NCBI GenBank assembly: GCA_022925895.1
Contig: JAKSYS010000282.1
Location: 1-64,000, forward strand
Direction of reading: 5' to 3'
DNA from: Fragilaria crotonensis
Taxonomy: Eukaryota; Bacillariophyta; Fragilariophyceae; Fragilariales; Fragilariaceae
Length of the DNA: 64,000 bases
In this document: one piece after another, positions 23,251-33,757 of the stretch
Position numbering within the stretch: the first letter of the stretch is position 1
How the letters are laid out: every line of letters starts with the position of its first letter
Made by a program: the position numbers and the translations under genes
The notes under the pieces: model-generated
What the model was told of the DNA's origin: nothing
The model's database searches: none
What the model saw: the letters and a program-made list of their open reading frames with translations, nothing else

Positions 23251-24292
23251 CTACGCCTTTTCATGTAACAGTTTATGCACCACCAGCTGATAGCCGTGTC
23301 CAATGTCTTCAACACATCTTCCACGGGCGCAATCAGGGCGACGTGAAGAAGAAATCTCGTCTGCCTTCTCGTGATACTTGTCGATGACAGCTTGTGGCAC
23401 CTCTTGCCCCCCACGCAATCTTCGACTGGGAGGGACAGTTCCATACACCTTTGCCAGAAGGTCATAGTTGAAACTTCCAGGAGAAAGGTTTCCTGCGACA
23501 TTGAAGGCATAGTCCAAACAATTGCCCAGATTGGCGTTGCTGTAGTTTTCGTCTGTATGCTGAAGACCAAATCCATGGCCGATTTCGTGACACCTGTGGG
23601 AACAGACAGCGAAATAAGATAGGTGTGGGGTGACTGGGATTACATCGTTGACTTCCGACTTACATTGTATACATCTTGTCATTTTCACTCAGGCCGTCAA
23701 GGAAATAATCGTTCATTTTGCTTACAGAACTGACGATGTACCCGTCTATCTGCGTAAGACTAAGATTTATTCCATTCCAATCAGTGTTGCCATAGTTTCC
23801 ATTGCAGACCTTGAGCACTCCCAAAGCAGGTTCACAAGACGAATCTACCGCAACTCGGGACGTCGTCAAGGTAAGGGCGTCAGGGGTTCCATTATCCCAC
23901 TCTGAGACATATTCAGTAAAGTATGGAGTCCACTTGTCCTCAAGTGCGTTCTCTATCATCAGGTTCAGGCCACTAAGCCCAGACGTTTGCCAGCGTTGAG
24001 TTTCATTCACGCTCGGTAGCGTCGGGCGTCCAAATAATTCAAATGGATTGGCCGAGCCTCGGAGCGCGAGCGAGAATCCAGCCAACACACCAACTAGTAG
24101 TAATGCAAAGAAACCACACCTCACCACCCATCGGCCAACGTTGCACGATCTACTCTCAGGTCCAGGACTGCGGTCGACGGCATCCGGTGATACGCTGTTC
24201 GACCCATGGCTGCTGTCGTCAGTTGCTAAGGGACTTGTGCCTAAATCGATCTTTGCTGGATAGGGTCCATCGACAATGTGAACTCTCGACAT
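23251..24292 (-). CDS. Membrane-anchored metzincin-type zinc metalloprotease
   Basis: Exon 1 (23664-24292) encodes a roughly 57-residue Ser/Pro-rich cytoplasmic tail, one membrane span (VRCGFFALLLVGVLAGFSL) and an extracytoplasmic domain. A 70 bp intron (23594-23663) splits a Met codon, after which exon 2 reads CHEIGHGFGLQHTDENY, a clear HExGHxxGLxH zinc site with the catalytic Glu and three His ligands. Downstream NANLGNCLDY resembles the metzincin 'Cs.MDY' Met-turn, but with Leu in place of Met. A basic tail with HGYQLVVHKLLHEKA follows. The frame is intact. Substrate unknown; type II topology would place the protease domain outside the cell or in the secretory lumen. Confidence 0.8.
23594..23663 (-). 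other. Protease gene intron
   Basis: GTAAGT donor and CCACAG acceptor; it splits the Met codon just before CHEIGHG. Confidence 0.85.
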
Positions 24293-24850
24293 GATGCTGA
24301 AACAGGGACGGTGTTCAGGGGTACTAAAAGAGGAATAGCGAATTATGAATTTGTGACCTCAAAGAAACATCAAACACGAGCTATTCGAAAAACTGCTTAA
24401 CGGGATTGCAACAGTCAGCCACTGCGCCTCAATCAGGACAGTATGACACTGTCTTCATTTCCGGCACCCTGTGCAGGTTACGTGGTAGCAATTGTAGTGA
24501 CTCGCACTATATACTACCGGTAGTACACCTGGTACCGGTAGTGACCGTACCGACCTGCAGCCTGCGCCTCAGAACCCATGGGTAGACCCGACAGCCGAGA
24601 GGAATCGGGATTTCACTCGTGTTACCATCGATCGTGCCAAAGGTTGTGAACGGCTACTGCAGTGCACCCTGCTACTATTCCGCTGAGAACACAAACAGAG
24701 AAATCCAAGATATCGGAGTGTCATGTGTCACGTGTCACCTGTCGTGTGGCATCACGTCATCTCTCACCCACACGGTCCAGCTGCACACCACGCATCTCGT
24801 CCAGCAATACACAAAACGCACGTACGCCGTAGAGCTAGTACTGTACCACA
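24293..24850. other. Intergenic
   Basis: Non-coding; contains ACTACCGGTAGTACACCTGGTACCGGTAG (24512-24541). The left target duplication of the copia element directly follows. Confidence 0.5.
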
Positions 24851-24855
24851 CCGAC

Positions 24856-25169
24856 ACTTGAGACTATCACCGGAGATGATACTCTAATCGTAGAAAATAG
24901 TACGTAGTACCGTAGGAAAATTACTGTAGGAAGGCTTCACACAAAGTACGTTCTGAGAAATTATAAGCTACAGTAAAATTCGGCACTCGATCGTATGAAC
25001 GACAAACTCGTCGAACGTGTCAAGTGGCACTTGACATTTCGGGTAGTTCGTACGAAATTAGTTAGAGACCGGACAGTACAGCGTATCATGTTTCACATTT
25101 CGATGGATGACCTCACAGTAGCACAGTACAACGATGGCATCGCAGTCCAGTGCAGCGTAGGTTTCAATT
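24856..25169 (-). repeat. Copia 3' LTR
   Basis: Direct repeat of 31672-31985, 313 of 314 positions matching. The plus-strand frame of about 65 codons inside it is a by-product of the repeat. Confidence 0.92.
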
Positions 25170-25278
25170 CTCCTTTCATCCATAAATGCTGAAACAAAAC
25201 ACAAAACGTCAGTTAAAATAGATACGAGTCAAACGAGGGTTACAGTTTGAACAAGAGACACAAGGGTTTGGGTGGCCG

Positions 25279-26948
25279 TTACCATCCTTGGACCAGTTTG
25301 CGGACGCGTTCGAAACTCTCACGATTTAGTCCTTTCGTAAGAAAATCCGCCCACTGCTCCTGAGTGTCGACCTTCACGATGGCGACCGTGCCATCACGCA
25401 CGTGCTGCCAGAAGAAGTGCCACTTCACCTGGAAGTACTTCGTGCGGTTGGTGATGCGTTGGTTTACGGCGAGAAGAAGGCGCCATTGTTGTCTTCGAAG
25501 ACTTGACACTTGATCGTCGACGTGAACGTGCGAGGAAGTTTGATGCCGGAGGCGACTTCCTGGAGCATGGAACGGAGGGCAAGAGCGTACGCATCGCGGA
25601 GCTGAGAGCGGAGTATTCGGCTTCGAGCGTGGACAAGGAGATCTCACTTTGGAGGTGAGATTTCCACAAAATGGGACATCCTCCGAGCGTGATGATGTAC
25701 CCAGTTCGAGACTTCGCGGAGGTCGGAGAACGATCGGGATCGCGGCCATGAAGGCCTGCGAAGTCGGCGTCGACGTAACAGTCGAGATTCAAGGTGCCGG
25801 TGGGCTTGACAATCATGCCCATGTCGCTTGTGCGATGCAAATATCGAACGAGAGTTTTGACGGCGGACGCGTGGCTTCGTTTCGGACTGTGGCAAAACCT
25901 GGCGACCTGGCTGACGGCGAAAGCGATGTCGGGGCGAGTGTTTGTGGACAAATAAAGGAGCATGCCGACGATTGAACGGTAGCTCCACGTTTCCGTCATA
26001 GGAGGTCCGTCGGGGTCGATTCCAAGTGCGGCCTGAGCGGCTGGCGTCCAATTGTAATTGCTGTCGGACATGCCAGTTGCTTCCTTAATTTTCTGAATGA
26101 GACCCTTCTGAGTGAGAGTCAGGGTCCCATTCGTAGCGTCGCGAGTGAAATTGATGCCGAGGAAGTCGGTGAACGTGCCCTCGCGAGTAAAGTTAAACCT
26201 TTCGCTTCCAGTTGGCGAAGAGCTTGTCGAGGTCGTTTTGGTCGCGATAGGCAATACCTAAGTCATCAACGTATAGAACAACCATAATTGTATCTTTGTA
26301 GAGTAGACACGGGTCGTTAGCGCAGGCTTTAAAGCCTTCCTCGCGCAAGGCCTCCGACAAGTGCTGGTACCAAAGTCTTGGCGCCACACTCAAGCCATAA
26401 AGGCTTTTCAGGAGTCGCAGGCACGTGGCGTGGCCTCTCGGAGAGTGGAATCCACGTGGCAAATGGATCCAGACTGGATCCGAAAGCGGGGCTTGAACGA
26501 ACGCGCTGCTGAAGTCGATTGTGCAAGTTTTCCAGTTCAAAGTTAGAGAAAGAACTAGGAACAACCGTACAGTACTCCAAGCCACGACTGGGGCAAAAGT
26601 CTCCTGAACGTTTTCTTGGAGATCGCCTCTTACACAGTAGCGTGCCTTGTACTTACTGATAGTACCATCGGGAGTACGTTTGCGACGAAACACCCAAGTA
26701 CCGGGCAAAATTCGAGTCTTGGCTTCCGTGATCGGCACTTCGATCCATGTACCGTTTTTCTGCAAACTTTGAATTTCGTCGTTTGCAGCCTTCAGCCATT
26801 TTTCGATGTTGTCGCGATCCGCCATTGCTTCGGCGAAGCTCAGAGTGTCAGGATCGCTGACACTCGCCTTATACGACGAGGGAGGTGGCGAGACACTCGG
26901 CGACTTCATTGTACAGCCATTCGAGGGAGGTTCCATCGAATTCGGCAT
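25279..26948 (-). CDS. Copia reverse transcriptase and RNase H
   Basis: RT: NGTWIEVPITEAKTRILPG and WVFRRKRTPDGTISKYKAR, RGDLQENVQETFAPVVA, the catalytic IDFSSAFVQAPL and LYVDDLGIA (YVDD box), then LLKSLYGLSVAPRLWY. After a slip near 26215-26225 the connection and RNase H follow: GYIITLGGCPILWKS, STLEAEYSALSSAMR and VDADFAG. After a further slip near 25500 the domain finishes KVDTQEQWADFLTKGLNRES, the standard copia RNase H ending, with the stop at 25279. Confidence 0.9.
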
Positions 26949-27203
26949 GTAACCATGTCCTTGTTGTCCGTCGTATCCGAGGCGGACAGGTGCCGGCGAT
27001 TGCGAGTGGAGCGACGAGGTTCGTGTTTAACGGGTGTGCTCTTTGCTTTTGTTGCTTTGGGACGACTGGTTGCTCGCTCACTTTGTTGTCGCTTTCGTTC
27101 GCAGGACGAATTGGAGTCGGCGACGATGGAAGAGTTTGACTGGAGTTGGAGTCGGAGTTGCGGCGCAGTCGGCGCAGGCGGTTGCGGAGTCGCCTCCTTG
27201 GAG

Positions 27204-28251
27204 TCAGCAACGGAGTGGCAGGGGAGGAGGCACAACGACTGGTGGTGGCGTCGCGATTTGCTCCCTTGGAGGCGGCAACGGAGTTGACAGCGGAGGCGGA
27301 GCGACTGGAAGAACCTGAGGAGGAGTCGCGTTGTCGAGAGCGGTTGCGACGCGTTGCATCTGGGAGAGGAGTTCGTTCGCTTGCTCGTAGTCGGTGGACT
27401 CAACAATCAACCTTTCTTCGTCTTCGTCGTCGAGGACGTATTGAAACGTCGAGTCTTGGAACATTCGTTCCAGCAATCATCGTTGAAGTTCGGAAGGTCG
27501 TCGGCGGAAGCGGGAACGGTGGCGAACCAATCGTCGAAGACGATGTGAAACTGTGGGGTAATGTAACCCGTTTGTGGATTGAGAACGAGAGGGACCGAGC
27601 TGGCGTGTTTGTCGGAGAATCCGAGGTTGACGGTGCGAGTTGAGCGAGGAGTCCAACGTGGCAATTTCTTGCCGTCCGAAATCATTTTGTCGAGAACGTA
27701 GACTGGACATCCCCAAACGTGGACGTCCATCAATTTCTTTTGTTCCCAACGAGTCTTTGTGAAGACGTCGTGCGGGGACAGGCCAGTTCGTGGGTCAGGC
27801 ATGTGGTTCACTAGGAACACAGCATGCTTGACGGCGAGGGGCCAAAGTGTGGGATCGGCGACGTCCGGCCAATGGATGGCCGAATGCAACATCATGGTTC
27901 GTGCAATCGCCATGATGGTTCGGATGTTGCGTTCGGCGATCCCGTTGTGATGGTGAGCGCCGACGCCAGCGAATCGGATGACTTGCTGGAAGTCGGAAAG
28001 GTTGCGAGAGAACTCGGAGGACGTAAACGTTTTCGAGTTGTCGGCGAGATACTCTTGCGGCGTCACTCCTGTGTTGCGACACATTCGCTCGAAACTCTCT
28101 TTTGCCTTGAGCGTTTCGTGGAGTTCAAACTGACTTGATGCTCGACAAAAATAAACCCGGAGGCGTGGTCGACGAAGATGCAACCACCGGTATACATGTC
28201 GTCGAGTTTCGTTTTCCAGCGGAGGTAAGTAGACGTCCACGAGTGCTGCAA
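27204..28251 (-). CDS. Copia integrase core and C-terminal linker
   Basis: GGCIFVDHASGFIFVEHQ carries the first catalytic Asp, YLADNSKTFTSSEF the second (DN), and HHHNGIAERNIRTIM the Glu of the DD35E triad. A GKKLPRWTPRSTRTVNLG segment follows, equivalent to the copia GKNL..R....vFlGY motif. The linker up to the RT is Pro-rich (PVAPPPLSTPLPPPRE). The frame changes near 28125, where the upstream polyprotein frame stops, and again near 27440. Confidence 0.85.
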
Positions 28252-30446
28252 ATAAAATGGTCGACGGAAATGCGTTGACCTGGGAGGAGATTGTCCGTTT
28301 TAAGAGCGTGCGCTCTATCTTTGACAACAGACGAAGGCGTCGTGCCAGGAATTGGACGTCGATGTTGTTTGCCATATTGGCAGGCGGCGCATTTTGGGAA
28401 CGAGGTAAGTCGACATGCGGCGGTTTGTAATCGGCGACTTTCTTCCGTTTTGCTGACGACGCCGGAACGCAGGATGAATTGAACCTTTTTGAAGCCGACG
28501 TGTCCCAAGCGATAATGCCAACGAAGCAATTCTTTCTCTGCTTCGTTAAGGTTGAGGTTCCTTTCGTGGACGGTGTTCACGATCGAAACGAGAGCGTCGG
28601 CGGCCTTGAAAGGATCGGTTGCGTTGTACGCTTCCGAAGTTGGTAAGTTGTTCTGCGGGTTGACGTTTGCCGTGACGGGTCCTCGATTGGCGTCGTTTGG
28701 AACGCCGCTGAGCGTCAGACGATTCGGTTCGATGGTGATCGTTTCGTCGGGATAAGTCTGGAGGAGACTTGACGTCGAGAGGAGGCGAACCTTGATGTTT
28801 GGAACATGAAACGCAGGGACTTTGAGGAGTCGCAAGTTGCCGAGTTGATCGTGGACGGCCCAGGTGACTTCGCCTTGGCCTTTAATCTGTAGACCTTTGG
28901 CGATTCCTTTGAGTTGCGTAATCGTTCCGGGCGACGTGACGGGGCCTTCGAAATCGGAGATGTCGGGAGTGATCGAAATGCTTGCGCCCGAGTCCCAAAT
29001 GATGGGGCTCGTGTTTGCCTTGGGTCCGAGGGCTTCTCGCATGCGAGCGGGAGCCTGAAGAGCCATGCGAAGCGGCGTAGAATGGCACGCCAGATGAACG
29101 TGCGAGAGGATCTTGTTGGCGGCGGCACGTTGGTGGAACGTGAGCGGAGCGATTGCGAACGGGTCGGGCGAGTTGGCGGGTGCCACAGGGCAATACTTCG
29201 CGGTTCGTGGCGACGAACGTGGGCGTTTGGAGCACCAGGAAGGACACGAACGCTTGGTTTTGGTGTATCCCTCTCCCTTTTGGCCTGTGGTAGGCGGCAA
29301 CGGAGCAGGGCGACGAGAATTGCGAAGCGTGTCGGCGCGACGTTGGAGACGGAGTGCGCGTTCTTTGAGAGTCGCGAAGTGACGAAAGTCGTCGCGCTCA
29401 GCAACCGTAGGAGGTCGCGAAGCGACATATCCCTGTTGTCGGAGACGGAGGGGGTACGAACGGTGTAGCTTGTTGACGCGAATGCCTGAATTGAAGCGTG
29501 GCGGAGCGAACGACTTCTTGAGGAGTCGCGAGAAGCGACGACGTTGAAGACGAGTGAGCGGAGGCGAGGAGGGAGCCGTCGAAGCAACGGGAGGTTGCTT
29601 TAGGAGCGTTGACGGGAAGACCGAGAGAAAGAGAAGGATGACCCAAACGGTAGGAGCGAACGCGAGCGTTGGGTGGCGAAGCACAACTTGGTGAAGATTG
29701 TTGGCGACCCAAGCCAAAATGGTCGTCCATGGGATGGCAGACGCAAGATAGATAACCAAAGTAACCAAATTAGGAACAATGGCACAGATAGCCAGGGAAA
29801 GAGCAAAAAGTAGCCATGGGTTCGCACCTCGGATGAGGTTTAAGAGCGAACGAGGAGGAGACGCGATGTTTGGTTTGACTGGAAAGTCAAGCAACCAAAC
29901 GGAGGGATCCGGCGCCAACATGCTGAGATTTGCCCTTGGCGACGGTGCCGGAGCAGGAGGACGACGTTCTCCACCGGTGTGAGTGGCGGTCGTGTGCGTG
30001 ACGGTCCAACGACGACACTTCTCGCACCAGTTGAAGGTTTTATCCTTCACTTTCTTGGAATTGCTAGTTCCGGGAAGTGGTGGAATTGTGCGCCAGGATT
30101 TATGTTTGTTGGTGCGATCCTGGCGGGACCCAGAGGAGGAGGACGATCCGGACTTACGATTGAGCTCCGGACACTTGTTCGCCCAATGACCGGGTTTTCC
30201 ACACTTGTGGCAATTGCCCTTCTTCGTTGGAGTTTCGGTCCCGGATGCCTGGGACTGAATCAACGTAAGTACCTCGGCTCGGGAGATACCTGCGGGGGCA
30301 GTTGCGACATTGCCAAACGTCGCAGACGGAGCTCGGACATCAGGTGCATGACTCGCTGGAGGCCATTCCTTTCTGTCAAATTGCGTACGGTACGCGTCTT
30401 CAGCTTGGCGACAAATATCTTGGAACGTCAATTTCTCGGCGACCAT
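28125..30446 (-). CDS. Copia polyprotein middle part: nucleocapsid, membrane-like insert, protease, integrase zinc domain
   Basis: 773-codon uninterrupted frame. Zinc knuckle CHKCGKPGHWANKC at residues 79-92; a second possible zinc site NWCEKCRRWTVTH..TATH at about 140-156, typical of diatom copia gags; a strongly hydrophobic region at about 205-285 (ANPWLLFALSLAICAIVPNL, VTLVIYLASAIPWTTILAW, TVWVILLFLSVFPSTLL); an aspartic protease with IIWDSGASISITPD near 480; and the integrase HHCC domain with LLRWHYRLGHVGFKKVQ then CAACQYGKQHRR. It ends where the frame slips at the start of the integrase core. The membrane-like insert is not part of the usual copia plan. Confidence 0.88.
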   Translation of the reverse strand: MVAEKLTFQDICRQAEDAYRTQFDRKEWPPASHAPDVRAPSATFGNVATAPAGISRAEVLTLIQSQASGTETPTKKGNCHKCGKPGHWANKCPELNRKSGSSSSSGSRQDRTNKHKSWRTIPPLPGTSNSKKVKDKTFNWCEKCRRWTVTHTTATHTGGERRPPAPAPSPRANLSMLAPDPSVWLLDFPVKPNIASPPRSLLNLIRGANPWLLFALSLAICAIVPNLVTLVIYLASAIPWTTILAWVANNLHQVVLRHPTLAFAPTVWVILLFLSVFPSTLLKQPPVASTAPSSPPLTRLQRRRFSRLLKKSFAPPRFNSGIRVNKLHRSYPLRLRQQGYVASRPPTVAERDDFRHFATLKERALRLQRRADTLRNSRRPAPLPPTTGQKGEGYTKTKRSCPSWCSKRPRSSPRTAKYCPVAPANSPDPFAIAPLTFHQRAAANKILSHVHLACHSTPLRMALQAPARMREALGPKANTSPIIWDSGASISITPDISDFEGPVTSPGTITQLKGIAKGLQIKGQGEVTWAVHDQLGNLRLLKVPAFHVPNIKVRLLSTSSLLQTYPDETITIEPNRLTLSGVPNDANRGPVTANVNPQNNLPTSEAYNATDPFKAADALVSIVNTVHERNLNLNEAEKELLRWHYRLGHVGFKKVQFILRSGVVSKTEESRRLQTAACRLTSFPKCAACQYGKQHRRPIPGTTPSSVVKDRAHALKTDNLLPGQRISVDHFICSTRGRLLTSAGKRNSTTCIPVVASSSTTPPGLFLSSIKSV

Positions 30447-30482
30447 GTGAGCATGGGCGCCTGACTTTCCTTGTATCCAATG

Positions 30483-31357
30483 TCAGGAGCGCCTGATCAA
30501 GTCGCTGCTTCGTCGAACGAAGAGGAAAGCGGAAGTCTTCGTTTCCGGCTCCTCCGGCCAGAAGGTCTTGAGCATCGTGAGCGTGAGGTTGTGGTCGTAC
30601 TGACCTGCCGTCGTGAGCTCACGTGCGTCCTTGCGATAATCGGCGGCGAGGGCTTCAAGGTTTTCGCCGGCGTACTGGGACGGGTGGCGAGCCTTGATCG
30701 CGGCCTTCAGGTCTTCGAAGCGCTCGATCGACGTCGACTGGATCGTCTTGATGAGCTGAAGCCAGACGACGTGAAACGAGTCGTCGTCGTCCATCTTCTC
30801 TTTGATCTTGCTCATGAGAGCGGGATCGAGAGACGAGAGAAGGAACTTGGTGGCGGCGAGGTCGTTCGACTTGTCGTACTTGTCGTAACGAAGAATCTGC
30901 TGGGAGCTGAGAGTCTTTGCTGTCGCGACGGTGTAGCGAGCTCCTGACGACGTTCGTCATCACGGAGGAGCTTTCGGGATCGGGGAGATAGCGATGGTAT
31001 CCATCCCACAATCGACGAGATGGTCCCAAACGGCGTTCTGGAAGTCTACGAGACTGCTCGCTTGGGTAAATAGAGTCGTCATGCCGGTACGACGAAAGTT
31101 GTACCCCTTTTGTGAGGCGGAGGCATGGACAGGGCGGAGTTGATTTGGTGACGTGATGTCGTCGGCGGCGCTCGGATCGAGGCCGACCCAACCAGGAGCT
31201 GGCTTGCCGCCAGTCCAAGCGGACCAATCGTCCCTGGAAAGGGAGACAATGTTGCCCATAATGGGCTTATCGGGCCTATCAGAGGCGACGATAGGGTCGG
31301 AGACAGGTGGCGTCGGGGACGCGGTGACGGGTCAGAAGTTGGAGTCGGAGACGCCAT
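30483..31357 (-). CDS. Copia Gag N-terminal part
   Basis: The most upstream ATG after the 5' LTR is at 31357 (MASPTPTSD). After a slip the frame reads MGNIVSLSRDDWSAWTGGK, WVGLDPSAADDITSP and VWDHLVDCGMDTIAI. Another slip near 30960 leads to KFLLSSLDPAL and MSKIKEKMDDDDSFHVVW, then LKAAIKARHPSQYAGENLE and a stop at 30483. The length and helical, charged character fit a UBN2/gag-type capsid. The final slip separates it from the nucleocapsid frame that starts at 30446. Confidence 0.75.
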
Positions 31358-31671
31358 CTCGGAGAGATCAGAAGGAATAGCGAACTTGGAAAGGTCTTAG
31401 AAGAGCAAAGCACGGCGTGCTTGTAGATAAAATAGGTAGCCTAGTTGGTAACTTAGGCGCTCGGAGAGACTTGCTTGTAGGTTGGAAACCGTAGAGTAGT
31501 CAACGGCGTTGACTTGGAGCTGCAGCGTAGACGATTGCGGAGCAATCGGGAAACAGATCCTGGAAAGGATCAACCTGAGTCCTTGAAAGGAGACAACAAT
31601 TCCTTTAGAGAGGAATTGGCTTGCCTGGAAGGAAGCGTGAGGGGTTAGCCTATAGATTGGGCAAAATAACC

Positions 31672-31985
31672 ACTTGAGACTATCACCGGAGATGATACTC
31701 TAATCGTAGAAAATAGTACGTAGTACCGTAGGAAAATTACTGTAGGAAGGCTTCACACAAAGTACGTTCTGAGAAATTATAAGCTACAGTAAAATTCGGC
31801 ACTCGATCGTATGAACGACAAACTCGTCGAACGTGTCAAGTGGCACTTGACATTTCGGGTAGTTCGTACGAAATTAATTAGAGACCGGACAGTACAGCGT
31901 ATCATGTTTCACATTTCGATGGATGACCTCACAGTAGCACAGTACAACGATGGCATCGCAGTCCAGTGCAGCGTAGGTTTCAATT
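31672..31985 (-). repeat. Copia 5' LTR
   Basis: Promoter-bearing LTR of the leftward copia element; partner of 24856-25169. The right target duplication CCGAC follows at 31986-31990. Confidence 0.92.
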
Positions 31986-31990
31986 CCGAC

Positions 31991-32294
31991 TAACAGACCC
32001 TGTCTGTAGTCGTTCCCAGTACTAATACTCCAGTAACATGTAGTGTATACAGTATACAACCGTGCATGGGATACGGCTCTGCCCGAACGACTGACCACGA
32101 ACTACCAGGTACAAGTACCAGGTACTAGTATGACATACAAGATCACGACCCGGTATACGCATACATGCTGTATCGGGTACAAGTACTATCAAAGGTTCAA
32201 ATACTGTACAAGTACTGGTACTCCAGTACCTGGTACCAAATATTCCGTGGCACTGCTGTGGGACAAGTAGGCTTCAGGCCCTCTCTACTACTGT
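31991..32294. other. Intergenic, GTAC-rich; left target of the Crypton-like array
   Basis: Contains ACCAGGTACAAGTACCAGGTAC and GTACAAGTACTGGTACTCC words (32105-32232). It ends TACTACTGT, abutting the first element end at 32295. Confidence 0.55.
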
Positions 32295-33757
32295 GATAGT
32301 AGTCCGTTTTTATTCCACTCTCTATACCACCCAGTGAAGCCTGCGCTACAAGTGTTCATTTATAGTCGTACTGTACCTGGACTACCGTGCTACGGCTACG
32401 AAAACATCTACAGGATCTGTAGTACATTGAAATCTACTTTAGAGTAGGGCCCCATTTTATGAAGGGCCGACAAGGGACCAAAACGTTCGTTTTGCTTACT
32501 TTGTTGCTAGGCTGCTGATTGCTCACCATGAACACAACACCATCCAACTAAGTAGCTCTCTATGACATTACCTATACGTTTTACATGCATGCTTGCTCCA
32601 AAACTGCTGCAGCCTGTGTGCATTGTAGCTTTCTGCAACAGTGATTTCTGAGCCTGCATGAGATGAAGCCACATTTTATTGACGGCATCCGAATGACAAC
32701 CCCCACCAGTCTGCCCGCCTAATATCCCTATGGACTAGTCCTGACACCATGTCCAAAGACAACAAACATACCATGATTCCCGGACAAAGGTACATCAGAT
32801 ACCTAATCACCACGACATGCCTTTGCCGTCAGCAGCCTCAACGAGCTACTGCACCAACCAGCCCACCAACGGCTGTCACCCATATGGGTCACATGACAGC
32901 TGCTGCTGATTGATATCCATTATTGACTGTCTGAAGTTTGATCCGTGGGTTGGTCCTTGCCACCCACCTGCTTCTCTACTAGTAGGAGCTGGATTGGTTT
33001 ACTTGTTGGTGACGCCCATCGCACACACTTCTCCTGATGACGCACCATCTAAAACCATGACGAAAACAACAATCCCCGCGGTTGATAAGGAGACAGTAAA
33101 GCCCACAGTTTTCCCCGACAAATCCACCGGCATGTGCGTGTTGTCCTTGGGAATGGTGTCGGGACTGCATACTACCCGGTTGGGCTGCTGGTTTGCTTGT
33201 TGGCCGGTTGTTGCAGCCAGCACCAAATTCAATCCCCATTGACCAGCATGCAACTATGATTGCAAACTGGTAAGGCCATGACTTCTCCAACACAAGCCCA
33301 TCAACAGTGCCAGCCATTATGCCGACAGGCCAACCATCGCGTCAACTCACCACTGCGCCAACTTTGATCAGGCACCAACATGTCATTGCCAACTCTCTCA
33401 CCAGCAAACTAGTAAGCAACATCCCAAAATTTCTCCCACCAGATTGTCGGTGCACTCCACAAGATCAGCCATGCTTCATGATGATGATGCAGGAGTCATA
33501 CCTCGTGAATTTCATCGTCCTTGTTAATCGGACTACTAAAAAAAAAAGCGCGTGGGATGCTGACAACCATTCCGAGTGGAATAGTGGAATTTCCGTAGGA
33601 CACTCTACGAAGGAAAAAATCCACTCACAGCGCCACTTGTGCAACAAAAATTACCTAATTTATACCCACCCCAAAATTACAGTACAATAAATTTGCACGG
33701 GGACCCCCGTAACCCCCCGTACATAATACCACGTCGGTGGAATTTCCGTACTTTTGT
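32295..33757. mobile_element. Older short unit sharing Crypton-like element ends
   Basis: 1,463 bp. It starts GATAGTAGTCCG TTTTTATTCCACTC, a diverged copy of the start of the 2.65 kb units, and its last 210 bp or so (33545-33757: TCCACTCACAGCGCCACTTG, CGTACATAATACCAC, TTTCCGTACTTTTGT) is a roughly 80-85% copy of their end by eye. The interior differs and lacks the recombinase; 110-codon frames at 32910-33317 have no recognisable family. It is probably a non-autonomous or decayed relative, placed head-to-tail with the two intact-looking units. Confidence 0.6.

Larger units (their letters stand above)
24856..31985 (-). mobile_element. Complete Ty1/copia LTR retrotransposon (diatom CoDi type)
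   Basis: 7,130 bp, transcribed leftward. The two 314 bp direct repeats (24856-25169 and 31672-31985) differ at one base that I can see (G/A in GAAATTAGTTAG versus GAAATTAATTAG). Five-base target duplications CCGAC flank it (24851-24855, 31986-31990). The ends form an imperfect inverted repeat (ACTTGAGAC / GTTTCAATT). A purine tract GATGAAAGGAG precedes the 3' LTR at 25170-25180 (minus strand). Domain order gag, zinc knuckle, protease, integrase, reverse transcriptase, RNase H defines copia. Near-identical LTRs mean recent insertion, yet the coding region has at least five frame breaks. Confidence 0.93.

Noticed and set aside
24995-25192. Plus-strand 60-65 codon frames in both copia LTRs (also 31811-31993)
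   Set aside because: Identical because the LTRs are identical; no protein features, and they lie opposite to element transcription.
26616-30464. Several plus-strand frames of 60-223 codons
   Set aside because: All are antisense to the copia polyprotein, where recognisable integrase, protease and RT motifs are on the minus strand.
32910-33317. 110-codon frames on both strands inside the older short element
   Set aside because: No motif, overlapping on opposite strands, and the element looks decayed.
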